A stretch of DNA of 64,000 bases from Micrococcaceae bacterium RIT 802 (GCA_016892645.1 JAFEMX010000001.1:248001-312000); one strand, 5' to 3'; counted from the stretch's first letter, positions 8,656 through 17,954 are shown. Program-made: numbers and translations. Notes: a model not told the origin generated them from the sequence alone.

Positions 8656-9981
8656 ATGACCGAATTCCCCACCAGGCCCCCGCTCGTGCGCGCCGAACCG
8701 CGCGTGCTGGGCGGAGTCTGCGCCGGGCTCGCGCTCCACCTGGGCCAGCCCGTGCGCACCATCCGGATCGGCATGGCGCTGCTGACCCTGGTCGCCGGGG
8801 CCGGGATCGTGCTCTACGCGTGGCTGTGGGTCATGGTCCCCTCCCGCGAGGACGCCCTGCAGGATGCCGAACGGGGCCGGGCCGGCCGGCCCGTCTCACT
8901 GGCCCAGGGAGCCGCCGGCGAGGGCACGACGGCGGAACCCGGCTCGTCCGCGCCGGCGGGAGCTGGTGCCGGCCACCACCCCTGGGGCCGCCCGGGGCTG
9001 CGGCTCGGCAGCCTGGCCGGGCGCGAGGTCCTGGCCGGTGCCGGGCTGCTGCTGCTCGGCGTCCTGATCTTCGCGCAGATGCAGGGCCTGCCCGTGGCCT
9101 GGGGGCTCATCTGGCCGGTCGTGTTGATCATCGCCGGTGCCATGCTGGCCTGGCTGCAACTCGATGCCGTGAGCCGGCAGGGCCTGCGCAAGGCCGCCGG
9201 TGCCGACCGCGCCGCCGGCATGGCCCGGCTCCTCGGCGGCGTCGCCCTGGTGGTGCTGGGTCTGATCTTCCTGGTCTCCGGGGCCGTGAGCGTCGAGGCG
9301 TTGTGGAATGGTGCCTTCGTCGCCGTCATCGTGCTGGGCGGCGTCGTGCTGGTCCTGGCCCCCTGGGGACTGCGGTTCTGGCGGGACTACGAATCGGAAC
9401 GGGCCAACCGCATCCGGGTGGGCGAGCGGGCCGATATCGCGGCCCACCTGCACGATTCTGTCCTGCAGACCCTGGCCCTGATCCAGAAGCGTGCCGGCGA
9501 CGAGGCCCAGGTCCTGCGGCTGGCCCGGGCCCAGGAGCGCGAACTGCGCCAATGGCTCTACCGGGAGACACCGGTGGCCGAAGGCGACATCTGCGAAGCC
9601 ATCCGGGCCGAGGCCGCGCGGCTCGAGGAATCGCACGCCGCCGTGATCGACGTCGTCAGCGTGGGCGAGCGCGAGGGCCTCGACGGGCACGACGCCGTGG
9701 TCCAGGCCGCCCGCGAGGCCATGCTCAATGCCGCCAAGCACGCCGGCGGCACGGTGTCCGTCTACGTGGAGGCCTCCGCCGCGGGCGTCGACGTCTTCGT
9801 CCGGGACCGCGGTACCGGCTTCGACCCGGAGGCCCTGCCGGGGGACCGTCTCGGGGTCCGGGAATCCATCGTCGGGCGCATGCAGCGCAAGTGGGGATCC
9901 GCGACGATCACCAGCGGCGCCGGGGGCACCGAAGTCCACCTGGCCATGAAACACGAGGCAAGCGAGGAGCAGAACCGATGA
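8656..9981 (+). CDS. PspC-fused sensor histidine kinase (HisKA_3 type)
   Basis: Membrane sensor kinase of a two-component system, 441 residues. An N-terminal PspC domain (PRVLGGVCAGLALHLGQPV, then a hydrophobic hairpin ending YAWLWVMVPSRED) replaces the usual sensor. More helices span about 115-235. The dimerisation/phospho-acceptor helix reads AAHLHDSVLQTLALIQ with H266 as the likely phosphorylated residue. The HATPase part has an N box (REAMLNAAKHAGG) and DRGTGFDPE. ATG 8656 is chosen because PspC similarity begins there; a TTGGAT box 6 nt upstream suggests a leaderless mRNA. Its stop overlaps the response-regulator start. Confidence 0.9.
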   Translation: MTEFPTRPPLVRAEPRVLGGVCAGLALHLGQPVRTIRIGMALLTLVAGAGIVLYAWLWVMVPSREDALQDAERGRAGRPVSLAQGAAGEGTTAEPGSSAPAGAGAGHHPWGRPGLRLGSLAGREVLAGAGLLLLGVLIFAQMQGLPVAWGLIWPVVLIIAGAMLAWLQLDAVSRQGLRKAAGADRAAGMARLLGGVALVVLGLIFLVSGAVSVEALWNGAFVAVIVLGGVVLVLAPWGLRFWRDYESERANRIRVGERADIAAHLHDSVLQTLALIQKRAGDEAQVLRLARAQERELRQWLYRETPVAEGDICEAIRAEAARLEESHAAVIDVVSVGEREGLDGHDAVVQAAREAMLNAAKHAGGTVSVYVEASAAGVDVFVRDRGTGFDPEALPGDRLGVRESIVGRMQRKWGSATITSGAGGTEVHLAMKHEASEEQNR

Positions 9982-10652
9982 ACAGCGGTGAACCGACAGC
10001 AGGGACACAGCCGATCCGCGTCGTGGTCGTCGATGACCACGCCATCTTCCGGTCGGGGCTGAAATCCGATCTCGATTCCCGCCTGTTGGTGGTCGGGGAG
10101 GCGGCCACGGTGGACGGGGCGATCCGTGCGGTCACCGAACTACGCCCGGATGTCGTCCTGCTCGACGTCCACCTGCCGGGAGGACGCGGAGGCGGCGGGG
10201 CCGAGGTGGTGGCCGGTTGTGCGGGGATGCTCGGCGACGTGCGCTTCCTGGCCTTGAGCGTCTCGGACGCAGCGGAGGACGTCGTGACGGTCATCCGTGC
10301 AGGTGCCCGGGGGTACGTGACCAAGTCCATTTCCGGGCATGACATCTCCGACGCGGTGGTCCGGGTGGCCGCCGGCGATGCTGTCTTCTCGCCGCGGCTG
10401 GCCGGATTCGTCCTGGACGCCTTCGGCACGCAGGCCGCCGTGAGCGCCGACGACGAGCTGGATCTGTTGTCCGCCCGCGAGCTCGAGGTCATGCGCCTCA
10501 TCGCCCGTGGCTACACGTACAAGGAGGTCGCCAAGGACCTGTTCATTTCCGTCAAAACCGTCGAAACGCACGTCTCCAAGGTGTTGCGCAAGCTGCAGCT
10601 CTCCAACCGGCACGAACTCACCCGGTGGGCCGTGGACCGCCGTATCCTCTAG
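9978..10652 (+). CDS. NarL/FixJ-family response regulator
   Basis: Cognate regulator of the PspC-kinase, 224 residues. The receiver domain has the acidic pair D19/D20 (VVVVDDHAIF), the phospho-acceptor D63 (VLLDVHLPGG), the conserved Ser (LALSVSD) and Lys (YVTKSISG). A LuxR-type helix-turn-helix follows (LSARELEVMRLIARGYTYKE, SVKTVETHVSKVLRKL). Its ATG overlaps the kinase stop by 4 nt (ATGA), so the pair is translationally coupled. It most likely controls the divergent PspC/toastrack operon and itself, as in Lia-like systems; no operator is evident by eye. Confidence 0.92.
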   Translation: MNSGEPTAGTQPIRVVVVDDHAIFRSGLKSDLDSRLLVVGEAATVDGAIRAVTELRPDVVLLDVHLPGGRGGGGAEVVAGCAGMLGDVRFLALSVSDAAEDVVTVIRAGARGYVTKSISGHDISDAVVRVAAGDAVFSPRLAGFVLDAFGTQAAVSADDELDLLSARELEVMRLIARGYTYKEVAKDLFISVKTVETHVSKVLRKLQLSNRHELTRWAVDRRIL

Positions 10653-10660
10653 GGACGTTT

Positions 10661-10708
10661 CCGCCCCGTGGCCACGACGGCTGGTGGGGCGCCGCGGCCA
10701 CGGGGCGG
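10661..10708. terminator. Hairpin between convergent response-regulator and aminotransferase genes
   Basis: A 13 bp perfect inverted repeat (CCGCCCCGTGGCC / GGCCACGGGGCGG) with a 22 nt loop lies between two convergent genes. No strong U tract follows on the plus strand; on the minus strand the run continues AAACG. It probably acts in both directions. Confidence 0.55.
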
Positions 10709-10733
10709 GACCCGGCCGGTAGGTGGACGGGGG

Positions 10734-11933
10734 CTACTGGGCCCGGCCCAACAGCCCGGCGATCCGGCCCACGCCCTCTGCCAGGTCGTCGTCGCCCAGG
10801 GCATAGGACAGCCTGAGGTAGCCCGACGGACCGAAGGCCTCGCCCGGAACCACGGCCACCTCGGCCTTCTCCAGGATCAGTGCCGCCAGGTCGGCAGAGG
10901 TCGCCGGACGCACGCCGCCGATGTCCCGCCCGAGGATCCCGCGCACATCGGCGTAGACGTAGAACGCGCCCTTCGGGGTCGGGCAGTCCACGCCCTCGAT
11001 GGCATCCAGCCCGGAGACGATGGCCTTGCGGCGGCGGTCGAAGGCGGTGCGCATCTCGGCGACGGCGTCCAGGGGGCCGGACACGGCGGCCAGGGCGGCC
11101 ATCTGCGAGACGTTGGCGACGTTGGAGGTCGCGTGGGACTGCAGGTTGGTGGCTGCCTTGATGACATCTGCCGGGCCGGCCATCCAGCCCACCCGCCAGC
11201 CGGTCATCGCGTAGGTCTTGGCCACGCCGTTGAGGACGACCACCCGGTCGCCGAGCTCCGGGGCCGCCGTAGCGATCGAGGTGAACTTCGCCTCGTCGTA
11301 CGTCAGGTGCTCGTAGATCTCGTCCGTGACGACCCACAGGCCCTTCTGCGCAGCCCAGCGGCCGATCTCGGCGACCAGCTCCGGCGGGTAGACCGCGCCG
11401 GTCGGGTTGGACGGGGAAACGAAGACCAGGACCTTGGTCCGGTCGGTGACCGCCGCCTCCAGCTGGTCCACCGTGACCAGGTAGCCCTGCTCCGGCCCGG
11501 CGAAGACCTCCACCGGCACGCCACCGGCCAACCGGATGGCCTCCGGGTAGGTCGTCCAGAACGGGGTGGGGACGATGACCTCATCGCCCGGATCCAGCAG
11601 GGTGGCAAAGGTGTTGTAGACCGCCTGCTTGCCGCCGTTGGTGACCAGCACCTGGGAGGGGTCGATGGCATAACCCGAGTCACGTTGGGTCTTCGCCGCG
11701 ATGGCCGCCTTCAGGTCGGGCAGGCCGGAGGCGGGGGAGTAGCGGTGGAACCGCGGGTCTCGGGCGGCGGCAACGGCCGCCTCCACCACGTAGTCGGGAG
11801 TCGGGAAGTCGGGTTCGCCGGCACCGAATCCGATCACCGGACGTCCTGCGGCCTTCAGCGCCTTGGCCTTGGCGTCCACGGCGAGGGTGGCTGATTCGGC
11901 GATCGATCCGATACGTCGGGAGATGCGTGACAT
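10734..11933 (-). CDS. Pyridoxal-phosphate aminotransferase, class I (aspartate aminotransferase-like)
   Basis: Fold-type I PLP enzyme, 399 residues. It shows the Ib-subgroup aspartate aminotransferase pattern: [13 protein letters not shown] near the N-terminus, [49 protein letters not shown] and the Schiff-base lysine in [18 protein letters not shown]. The expected reaction is aspartate plus 2-oxoglutarate to oxaloacetate plus glutamate; prephenate or other specificity cannot be excluded. ATG 11933 ([10 protein letters not shown]) matches family N-termini; the frame stays open upstream through the tRNA region and that part is not coding. Confidence 0.88.
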   Translation of the reverse strand: MSRISRRIGSIAESATLAVDAKAKALKAAGRPVIGFGAGEPDFPTPDYVVEAAVAAARDPRFHRYSPASGLPDLKAAIAAKTQRDSGYAIDPSQVLVTNGGKQAVYNTFATLLDPGDEVIVPTPFWTTYPEAIRLAGGVPVEVFAGPEQGYLVTVDQLEAAVTDRTKVLVFVSPSNPTGAVYPPELVAEIGRWAAQKGLWVVTDEIYEHLTYDEAKFTSIATAAPELGDRVVVLNGVAKTYAMTGWRVGWMAGPADVIKAATNLQSHATSNVANVSQMAALAAVSGPLDAVAEMRTAFDRRRKAIVSGLDAIEGVDCPTPKGAFYVYADVRGILGRDIGGVRPATSADLAALILEKAEVAVVPGEAFGPSGYLRLSYALGDDDLAEGVGRIAGLLGRAQ

Positions 11934-12061
11934 GGGTCGCTTCCTGGGGTCGGGGGCGGGGAGCCTGGCAGTTTCCAGCTTAGCGGCGTCCCGGTGCGCC
12001 GCCCAGAATGCGTCCACGCCGGGAACCGCGGGAGCCCGGTGCCCGCAGGGGCGCCGTTCGG

Positions 12062-12091
12062 TTCGACTTGTTGGGATCGAGTGCGTAGACT
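12062..12091 (+). promoter_or_regulatory. Promoter candidate for tRNA-Trp / secE
   Basis: TTCGAC (12062-12067) and TAGACT (12086-12091) with an 18 bp spacer, about 70 bp ahead of the tRNA gene. The same -10 hexamer recurs before tuf, rplN and secY. Confidence 0.55.
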
Positions 12092-12168
12092 GTTTCCTCG
12101 GTGTTGGAATACGCCTCGATGCGGTGTGCTTGAAGGCAAGCCGCGACGGGGAGGACCACCAATCCCAT

Positions 12169-12241
12169 AGGGTAGTGGCGCAATTGGTAGCGCAGCGGTC
12201 TCCAAAACCGCAGGTTGCAGGTTCGAGTCCTGTCTGCCCTG
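12169..12241 (+). tRNA. tRNA-Trp (anticodon CCA)
   Basis: The 73 nt cloverleaf folds by eye: acceptor stem AGGGTAG / CTGCCCT with one G-U pair, D arm GCGC-AATTGGTA-GCGC, anticodon stem GCGGT/ACCGC with loop CTCCAAA (anticodon CCA), T arm GCAGG-TTCGAGT-CCTGT, discriminator base G. The 3' CCA is not encoded. tRNA-Trp immediately before secE-nusG is a known actinobacterial arrangement. Confidence 0.97.
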
Positions 12242-12366
12242 CGCAGTGGCAACCCACACAGTCGGTGTGGGAGGCTCGGCGAAATCCACGTCACGGTGTG
12301 TTGCGGCCGACAGGCTGCGGTGCACCGTGATTGTTTCAAGAAGCGAAGAACGCGAATCGAGGCACA

Positions 12367-12633
12367 GTGACCGAAGCAACAGCGGGAAGCTCGAAGGGCT
12401 CACCCCGCGGCCGCAAGCCGGCCCAAGGTGGCTTCTTTGCGCGCATCGCCTTGTTCTTCCGCCAGGTCATTTCCGAGCTCAAGAAGGTCGTCACCCCGAC
12501 CCGCAGCGAGTTGGTGAACTACACGCTGACCGTTCTGGGGTTCGTGATCCTGGTGATGCTCATCGTCAGCGGTCTGGACCTCTTGTTCGGCAACGGCGCG
12601 ATTCTCGTCTTCACGAACCCGCCGGAGAAGTAG
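12367..12633 (+). CDS. secE: Preprotein translocase subunit SecE
   Basis: Small essential subunit of the SecYEG channel, 88 residues. A cytoplasmic Lys/Gly-rich N-terminus leads into the conserved amphipathic segment FFRQVISELKKVVTPTRSE, then one transmembrane helix (YTLTVLGFVILVMLIVSGLD). I chose GTG 12367, which gives a usual length and has GAGG upstream; an in-frame ATG at 12331 would add 12 residues without similarity. It precedes nusG by 93 bp, the standard order. Confidence 0.95.
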   Translation: MTEATAGSSKGSPRGRKPAQGGFFARIALFFRQVISELKKVVTPTRSELVNYTLTVLGFVILVMLIVSGLDLLFGNGAILVFTNPPEK

Positions 12634-12726
12634 GAGCCGACGATGCCCCATCGGGGACGTCGGTAGCCCGAAGCCCAGCCACGATGAAATGTTCTGGTTT
12701 ACCAGTCAAAGAAAGCAGGAACCGCA

Positions 12727-13845
12727 GTGTCCGAGCAGGAACACGAACCGCAGGCCAACGACGAAGCCGTTGAGCAGGCAAGCGAGGCCGACTCCGCAGA
12801 GGTGTCGGCCGATTCCGTCGTTTCACCGGCCGACGACACCATCGCCGAGGAAGCCGGTGCCGACGCGACGTCGCTCGCCGGGAACCCGGACGACGCCGGG
12901 GAACCTGCCGCCTTCGGGGCCGTGAGCTCCGATACCGATCTCGACACCGCATACGCCGCCGCGACCGACGCCCAGGTGGGCGTGGCCAGCGGGGACGACA
13001 GCGCCACCGGCCCGGCCGAAGCGGAACTGGCGGAAACCGGCGACGGTCTCTCCGCGGGTGACGTCGCCGACGAGCCGGCGGAAGCGACCGGCGCCGCGGG
13101 GATGCCCGTCGGTGCCGCCACGACCTCCGAGGTCACCGGCGAGCCGAACGGCCCCGGACCCGTCCATGGCGAGGAAGCCGCAAGCGACCCCGAGGCGGAC
13201 GCCCCGGAGCTTTCCCCCGAGGAGGCCGTCGCCGCCGCCAAGGAGGAATTCCGCACCCAGCTGCGCCGCCAGCCCGGCGACTGGTACGTCATCCACTCCT
13301 ACGCCGGTTACGAGAACCGCGTGAAGGTGAACCTCGAGACCCGCGCCCAGACCCTGGGCATGGAGGAGTTCATCTACGAGATCCAGGTCCCCATGGAAGA
13401 AGTCGTGGAGATCAAGAACACGGCCCGCAAGATCGTCCGCCGCGTGCGCATCCCCGGCTACGTGCTGGTGCGCATGGAGCTGACCGACGCCTCATGGGGC
13501 ACCGTCCGGCACACCCCCGGCGTCACCGGCTTCGTCGGCAACGCCCACGATCCGGTGCCGCTGAGCCTGGGCGAGGTGTACTCGATGCTCGAGCACACCA
13601 TCGTGACCGAGGAGCCGGCCCAGGCCGGTGGCTCGTCGAAGCCGGGGCGCGCCCCGATCACCGAGGTCAACGTCGACTTCACCGTCGGCGAATCCGTGAC
13701 CGTCAACGACGGCCCGTTCGAGACCCTCCCGGCGACGATCAGCGAGATCAAGCTCGAATCGCAGCAGCTCGTGGTGCTCGTCTCGATCTTCGAGCGCGAG
13801 ACCCCCGTCACCCTGTCGTTCAGCCAGGTCACCAAGATCCAGTAG
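12727..13845 (+). CDS. nusG: Transcription elongation/termination factor NusG, with long acidic N-terminus
   Basis: Binds the RNA polymerase clamp and modulates pausing, termination and coupling to translation. The NGN domain begins at about residue 185 ([19 protein letters not shown]) and contains [26 protein letters not shown] and [11 protein letters not shown]; the KOW domain near the C-terminus reads [18 protein letters not shown]. The first 184 residues are Glu/Asp/Ala/Ser-rich and low complexity, far longer than in E. coli NusG. The start is GTG 12727, with AGGAA upstream. rplK follows after 136 bp. Confidence 0.96.
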   Translation: MSEQEHEPQANDEAVEQASEADSAEVSADSVVSPADDTIAEEAGADATSLAGNPDDAGEPAAFGAVSSDTDLDTAYAAATDAQVGVASGDDSATGPAEAELAETGDGLSAGDVADEPAEATGAAGMPVGAATTSEVTGEPNGPGPVHGEEAASDPEADAPELSPEEAVAAAKEEFRTQLRRQPGDWYVIHSYAGYENRVKVNLETRAQTLGMEEFIYEIQVPMEEVVEIKNTARKIVRRVRIPGYVLVRMELTDASWGTVRHTPGVTGFVGNAHDPVPLSLGEVYSMLEHTIVTEEPAQAGGSSKPGRAPITEVNVDFTVGESVTVNDGPFETLPATISEIKLESQQLVVLVSIFERETPVTLSFSQVTKIQ

Positions 13846-13981
13846 GGATCACCGAAGACTTCGTCTCCCGCGCGGCCGCTTTCCGCCGCGGGAAACGATC
13901 CGGCCGCCGCGCCACGGCGGCCACCAGCCCCGGACACGCTCCTGTGTTCCGAGGAAAACGCATTGAGTAGAAGGACCCGAA

Positions 13982-14413
13982 ATGGCCCCCAAGAAAAAGG
14001 TCACCGGCCTCATCAAGCTGCAGATCCAGGCAGGTGCCGCCAACCCGGCCCCGCCGATCGGTCCCGCACTTGGTCAGCACGGTGTCAACATCATGGAGTT
14101 CTGCAAGGCGTACAACGCCGCCACGGAATCCCAGCGCGGCAACGTCGTCCCGGTGGAGATCACGGTCTACGAAGACCGCTCCTTCACCTTCATCACCAAG
14201 ACCCCGCCGGCCGCCGAGCTGATCAAGAAGGCTGCAGGCGTCGCCAAGGGCTCCGCCACCCCGCACACCGACAAGGTCGCGAAGCTGAGCCGGGCGCAGG
14301 TCGAGGAGATCGCCACCACCAAGATGGAGGACCTGAACGCCAACGACATCCAGGCCGCCGCCAAGATCATCGCCGGCACCGCCCGCTCCATGGGCATCAC
14401 CGTCGAGGGCTAA
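13982..14413 (+). CDS. rplK: 50S ribosomal protein L11
   Basis: Binds 23S rRNA at the GTPase-associated centre together with L10-L12; target region of thiostrepton. The 143 residues match the whole family: [30 protein letters not shown] at the N-terminus, including the proline pair, and a C-terminal rRNA-binding domain ending [12 protein letters not shown]. It lies between nusG and rplA in the usual order. Confidence 0.97.
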
Positions 14414-14561
14414 CCACCCCCACCGTTTCCGCCACCGGCGGGAACACCCCCAACATCAAAGAACGACGACGGAACCTCCACCGGAGGATGCCACCGGCGT
14501 CGTAGTGGCAGGGTCCAGCGCGATCCACGAATGACCACGACTGCATAAGGAGAACAAGCAG

Positions 14562-15269
14562 ATGGCAAAGCGCAGCAAAGCATTCCAGGCGGCTGTCGCC
14601 AAGATCGATGGCGACAAGCTGTACACCCCGACCGAGGCCATTGCCCTGGCCAAGGAAACGGGTTCGGCCAAGACCGACTCGACCATCGAGGTGGCCTTCC
14701 GCCTCGGCGTCGACCCCCGCAAGGCCGACCAGATGGTCCGCGGCACCGTGAACCTGCCGCACGGCACCGGCAAGACCGCCCGCGTGCTGGTCTTCGCCAA
14801 CGGCGACAAGGCAGAAGCGGCCATCGCCGCCGGCGCCGACTTCGTGGGCTCCGACGACCTGATCGCCAAGATCTCGGCCGGCTGGACCGACTTCGACGCC
14901 GCCGTGGCCACACCTGACCTCATGGGCAAGGTCGGACGCCTGGGCAAGGTCCTCGGGCCGCGCAACCTGATGCCGAACCCGAAGACGGGCACGGTGACCA
15001 TGGACGTCGCCAAGGCCGTCAACGACATCAAGGGCGGCAAGATCGACTTCCGCGTCGACAAGCACTCCAACCTCCACTTCATCATCGGCAAGGTGTCCTT
15101 CGATGCCGAGAAGCTGGCGGAGAACTACGCGGCAGCCCTCGATGAGGTCCTGCGCCTGAAGCCGTCCGCTTCCAAGGGCCGCTACATCTCCAAGGCCACC
15201 GTGGCCACCACCTTCGGCCCCGGCATCCCGGTGGACCCGAACGTGACCAAGGTTGTCGCCGGCGCCTAG
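14562..15269 (+). CDS. rplA: 50S ribosomal protein L1
   Basis: Forms the mobile L1 stalk at the E site and in many bacteria represses translation of the L11-L1 mRNA. Full-length at 235 residues; family landmarks include the [15 protein letters not shown] loop and [20 protein letters not shown] clear start codon with AAGGAG upstream. Two small stem-loops in the 148 nt gap after rplK (CCTCC/GGAGG near 14475 and GCCAC/GTGGC near 14490) could be an L1 feedback site, but I could not test this. Confidence 0.97.
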   Translation: MAKRSKAFQAAVAKIDGDKLYTPTEAIALAKETGSAKTDSTIEVAFRLGVDPRKADQMVRGTVNLPHGTGKTARVLVFANGDKAEAAIAAGADFVGSDDLIAKISAGWTDFDAAVATPDLMGKVGRLGKVLGPRNLMPNPKTGTVTMDVAKAVNDIKGGKIDFRVDKHSNLHFIIGKVSFDAEKLAENYAAALDEVLRLKPSASKGRYISKATVATTFGPGIPVDPNVTKVVAGA

Positions 15270-15300
15270 CGCCAGACGCCGCCCGGCTCCGGGCGGACGG

Positions 15301-15346
15301 AAGACCCCCGCATCCTGCCTCGGCCGGGTGCGGGGGTCTTCTTTTG
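15301..15346 (+). terminator. Intrinsic terminator after rplA
   Basis: Perfect 12 bp stem (AAGACCCCCGCA at 15301-15312, TGCGGGGGTCTT at 15329-15340) followed by CTTTT. It ends the secE-nusG-rplK-rplA unit. Confidence 0.9.
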
Positions 15347-15419
15347 CGCCCGGCAGGACCAGGGTGCGGATTGGCCCGGGCCGGCCCCTTTACGCGCGCC
15401 GACGAGGCACGTACGCTAT

Positions 15420-15439
15420 TGATTGACAACTCCCAATCA
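15420..15439. repeat. Inverted repeat upstream of the tandem GNAT gene
   Basis: TGATTG (15420-15425) and CAATCA (15434-15439) form a 6 bp inverted repeat with an 8 nt spacer that overlaps a consensus-like TTGACA (15423-15428). The position, 46 bp before the start codon, suits an operator over a -35 box; no good -10 is seen 17 nt on. Confidence 0.35.
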
Positions 15440-15484
15440 GTGGCACGGCATGTAGCCGTTGCCCGGACCTCCCCGGAGGGCGCC

Positions 15485-16600
15485 ATGCCAAGCCAACTCA
15501 CGATCGAGGACCTCCCGGTCCCCGCCACGCCCGACGCGCCCGGAGGGGCGGATTTCGCCGCTATCCAGCAGCTCTTTCGGGACGCCGCGCGTGAGGAGCT
15601 CGGCCACGAGGACCTGGTCTCCTCCGACGCCGTGCAGCTTGCCCGCCTCCAACCGAGCCCCTATGGCCGCAACCTCCTGCTCGTGGCGCGTTCCGGCATC
15701 GGTGCCACGGCGCCGGTCATCGCCGCAGCTCTGGTCTTCCTGCCCCAGGCCGAGAACCTCAACGCGGCCGACATCGACCTCGTCGTCGCCCCCGCGTGGC
15801 GCCGACAGGGGGTCGGTACCCGGCTGCTGGCACGGGCCACGGAGTTGTGCGTCCGCGAGGGGCGCGGCATCCTGAACGGGTACGCGGAACTGTCATTGTC
15901 ATCAGGTGACTCCGTCGGAGCTCCGGGCCCCGGAATGGAGGTCATGGCACCCGAGTCGGGGGCCGGCTGGGTCGCCGCAGGTGCCCCGTCGACGGCCTTC
16001 GCCGTCGTCCACGGCTTCACCCTGGGCCAGGTCGAACGAGGCAGCCGCGTGGACGTGCAGCCCGCGACCGCGGCGGTAGCGGATCGACTGGAACTCGACG
16101 CGGTCGCCGTGTCGAGGGGATACGACACGGTGACGTGGACCGGTCCGGTCCCGGATTGGGCCGTCGAGGACTACTGCCGCATCATCGAGCGGATGGATAC
16201 CGACCCGCCGCCCGGCGGCCTGGAATTCGAGCCGTCCAGCTGGGACGCCACCCGGCTGCGCACCATGGAGGGTCGGCGCCAACGCCAGGGCACCACGTCC
16301 GTCGTCACCGTCGCCCGGCAGGCGGCTACCGGGAAACTGGTGGCCTATACCGAGCTGGTGGTCTTCGCCGGACGGGAAGAGGTGGCCTTCCAGGAGGGCA
16401 CGCTGGTGCTCCCCGAGCACCGGGGGCATCGGCTCGGACAATTGGTCAAGGCGAGGAACCACCGCGAACTGGCACGGCTGCAGCCGCTGGTGGAACGGAT
16501 CTACACCTGGAATGCCGCGGAAAATGCCTACATGCTGCGCATTAATGAAGCGCTCGGGTTCACGGCCTGCCTGGTCGAGGCCGCGTGGACCCGCAAATAG
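15485..16600 (+). CDS. Tandem GNAT acetyltransferase
   Basis: Predicted acetyltransferase of unknown substrate, 371 residues. Two GNAT folds are seen: the first has VAPAWRRQGVGTRLLARA (about 100-117), the second VLPEHRGHRLGQLVKARNH and then WNAAENAYMLRINEALGF near the C-terminus. The overall plan resembles mycothiol-synthase-like or antibiotic-modifying tandem GNATs, but mshD is already present elsewhere in the window. ATG 15485 has GGAGG 5 nt upstream. It is inserted between the rplA terminator and the rplJ leader, so it forms its own transcription unit. Confidence 0.82.
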   Translation: MPSQLTIEDLPVPATPDAPGGADFAAIQQLFRDAAREELGHEDLVSSDAVQLARLQPSPYGRNLLLVARSGIGATAPVIAAALVFLPQAENLNAADIDLVVAPAWRRQGVGTRLLARATELCVREGRGILNGYAELSLSSGDSVGAPGPGMEVMAPESGAGWVAAGAPSTAFAVVHGFTLGQVERGSRVDVQPATAAVADRLELDAVAVSRGYDTVTWTGPVPDWAVEDYCRIIERMDTDPPPGGLEFEPSSWDATRLRTMEGRRQRQGTTSVVTVARQAATGKLVAYTELVVFAGREEVAFQEGTLVLPEHRGHRLGQLVKARNHRELARLQPLVERIYTWNAAENAYMLRINEALGFTACLVEAAWTRK

Positions 16601-16656
16601 TCACGGGGGACGTTTGGCGACCCACGCCCGGATGCACGGCGCCGGGTCGCCTCGAT

Positions 16657-16686
16657 TTGGCCGACCCGGGCCACTCGGGCTAAGCT
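16657..16686 (+). promoter_or_regulatory. Promoter candidate for rplJ-rplL
   Basis: TTGGCC (16657-16662) and TAAGCT (16681-16686) with an 18 bp spacer, just ahead of the L10 leader. Assigned by eye only. Confidence 0.4.
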
Positions 16687-16693
16687 GGGTGGA

Positions 16694-16855
16694 CCAAAGA
16701 CCGTCGGTCGGTGGTGCCCCGTGCCAGCACGGGAAGCCATCCGAAAGTCCCAGCTACTGGGCGGCCTACGCAGGTGAACGAAGTTTTCCTCCCATGGGTG
16801 GCATGTGCCGCTCGTCGTTGAGAAGCCCCGTGCATCTGCGCGGGGCGTTTTTTAT
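16694..16855 (+). promoter_or_regulatory. Ribosomal protein L10 leader RNA with attenuator
   Basis: The stretch from CCAAAGACCGTCGGTCGG, through GCCTACGCAGGTGAACGAAG, to a G+C-rich hairpin followed by GTTTTTTAT matches the actinobacterial L10-leader layout. The 3' hairpin (GCCCCG 16825-16830 / CGGGGC 16841-16846) with its T run is an intrinsic terminator placed 65 nt before rplJ. L10-L12 binding to this leader is known to repress rplJ-rplL in other bacteria; here repression by premature termination is inferred. Confidence 0.8.
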
Positions 16856-16919
16856 GCCAGCCCTCCGGGGCGTGCGGACCGGGAAGATCGACTCAGAGAC
16901 AATCCCCGGAAGGAGGGTT

Positions 16920-17489
16920 ATGGCAACGCAAATCAAGATTTCCGCAGTTGAGGAGATCGTCAACGACTTCAAGGAGTCGGGCGCCGCTGTCCTGACCGAA
17001 TACCGTGGGCTCACCGTTGCACAGCTCAAGGAGTTGCGCCGTTCGCTTGGTCAAGACACCAAGTTCTCGGTCGTGAAGAACACTTTGACGGGCATCGCAG
17101 CCAAGGAAGCCGGCATCGAGGCATTCGATGGCCAGCTTGCCGGCCCGACCGCCATCGCCTTCATCAAGGGCGATGCAGTGGCCGCGGCCAAGAGCCTGAC
17201 GGATTTTGCCAAGTCCAACGAGAAGCTGGTCATCAAGACCGGCTACTTCGACGGCAAGGCCATGGACGCATCCGAGGTGGCCGCCCTGGCCGCACTCGAG
17301 TCCCGTGAGCACCAGCTCGGCCGCGTGGCCGGCGTCCTCCAGGCCCCGGCATCCGCCGCGGCCCGCATCATCGAGGCACTGCGTGCAAAGCGTGAAGAAG
17401 AGGGTGGTGCAGCGTCGGCCCCGGCCGAGGCTCCCGCCGCTGAAGCCGAGGAAGCACCTGCTGCCGACGCTGCCACCGAAGAAGCCTAA
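16920..17489 (+). CDS. rplJ: 50S ribosomal protein L10
   Basis: Stalk-base protein that anchors L7/L12 dimers and binds 23S rRNA with L11. 189 residues with an [19 protein letters not shown] motif, GPTAIAF and an Ala/Glu-rich C-terminal helix and tail where L12 docks. ATG 16920 directly follows GGAAGGAGGGTT, a near-perfect ribosome-binding site. An in-frame opening extends back to 16512 through the leader but is not coding. Confidence 0.96.
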   Translation: MATQIKISAVEEIVNDFKESGAAVLTEYRGLTVAQLKELRRSLGQDTKFSVVKNTLTGIAAKEAGIEAFDGQLAGPTAIAFIKGDAVAAAKSLTDFAKSNEKLVIKTGYFDGKAMDASEVAALAALESREHQLGRVAGVLQAPASAAARIIEALRAKREEEGGAASAPAEAPAAEAEEAPAADAATEEA

Positions 17490-17557
17490 GGGCCCTTCAC
17501 ACCACCAAACATCTCGCGGCACCCAATCATGCCGCCCCATGGAAAGGACGCCACATC

Positions 17558-17932
17558 ATGGCGAAGCTCACCACCGAAGAGCTCCTTGAGGCCTTCAAGG
17601 AAATGACCATCATCGAGCTCTCCGAGTTCGTCAAGACCTTCGAGGAGACCTTCGAGGTCACCGCCGCTGCTGTCGCCGTTGCCGGCCCGGCCGGCGGCGC
17701 CGCCGAGGCAGCCGAAGAGCAGACCGAATTCGACGTCGTGCTCGAAGCAGCCGGCGACAAGAAGATCGCAGTGATCAAGGAAGTCCGCGCCCTGACGTCC
17801 CTCGGACTGAAGGAAGCCAAGGACCTCGTGGACGGCGCTCCCAAGGCCGTTCTGGAAGCTGCCACCAAGGAAGCTGCCGAAAAGGCCAAGGAGGCCCTCG
17901 AGGCCGCCGGCGCGACCGTCACGGTCAAGTAG
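17558..17932 (+). CDS. rplL: 50S ribosomal protein L7/L12
   Basis: Flexible stalk protein recruiting translation GTPases. 124 residues: N-terminal dimerisation helices ([20 protein letters not shown]), an Ala/Gly-rich hinge and the C-terminal factor-binding domain ([29 protein letters not shown]). GGAAAGGA precedes the start. Cotranscribed with rplJ. Confidence 0.97.
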   Translation: MAKLTTEELLEAFKEMTIIELSEFVKTFEETFEVTAAAVAVAGPAGGAAEAAEEQTEFDVVLEAAGDKKIAVIKEVRALTSLGLKEAKDLVDGAPKAVLEAATKEAAEKAKEALEAAGATVTVK

Positions 17933-17954
17933 CCTCAACGCGCTTCAAGCGGGT

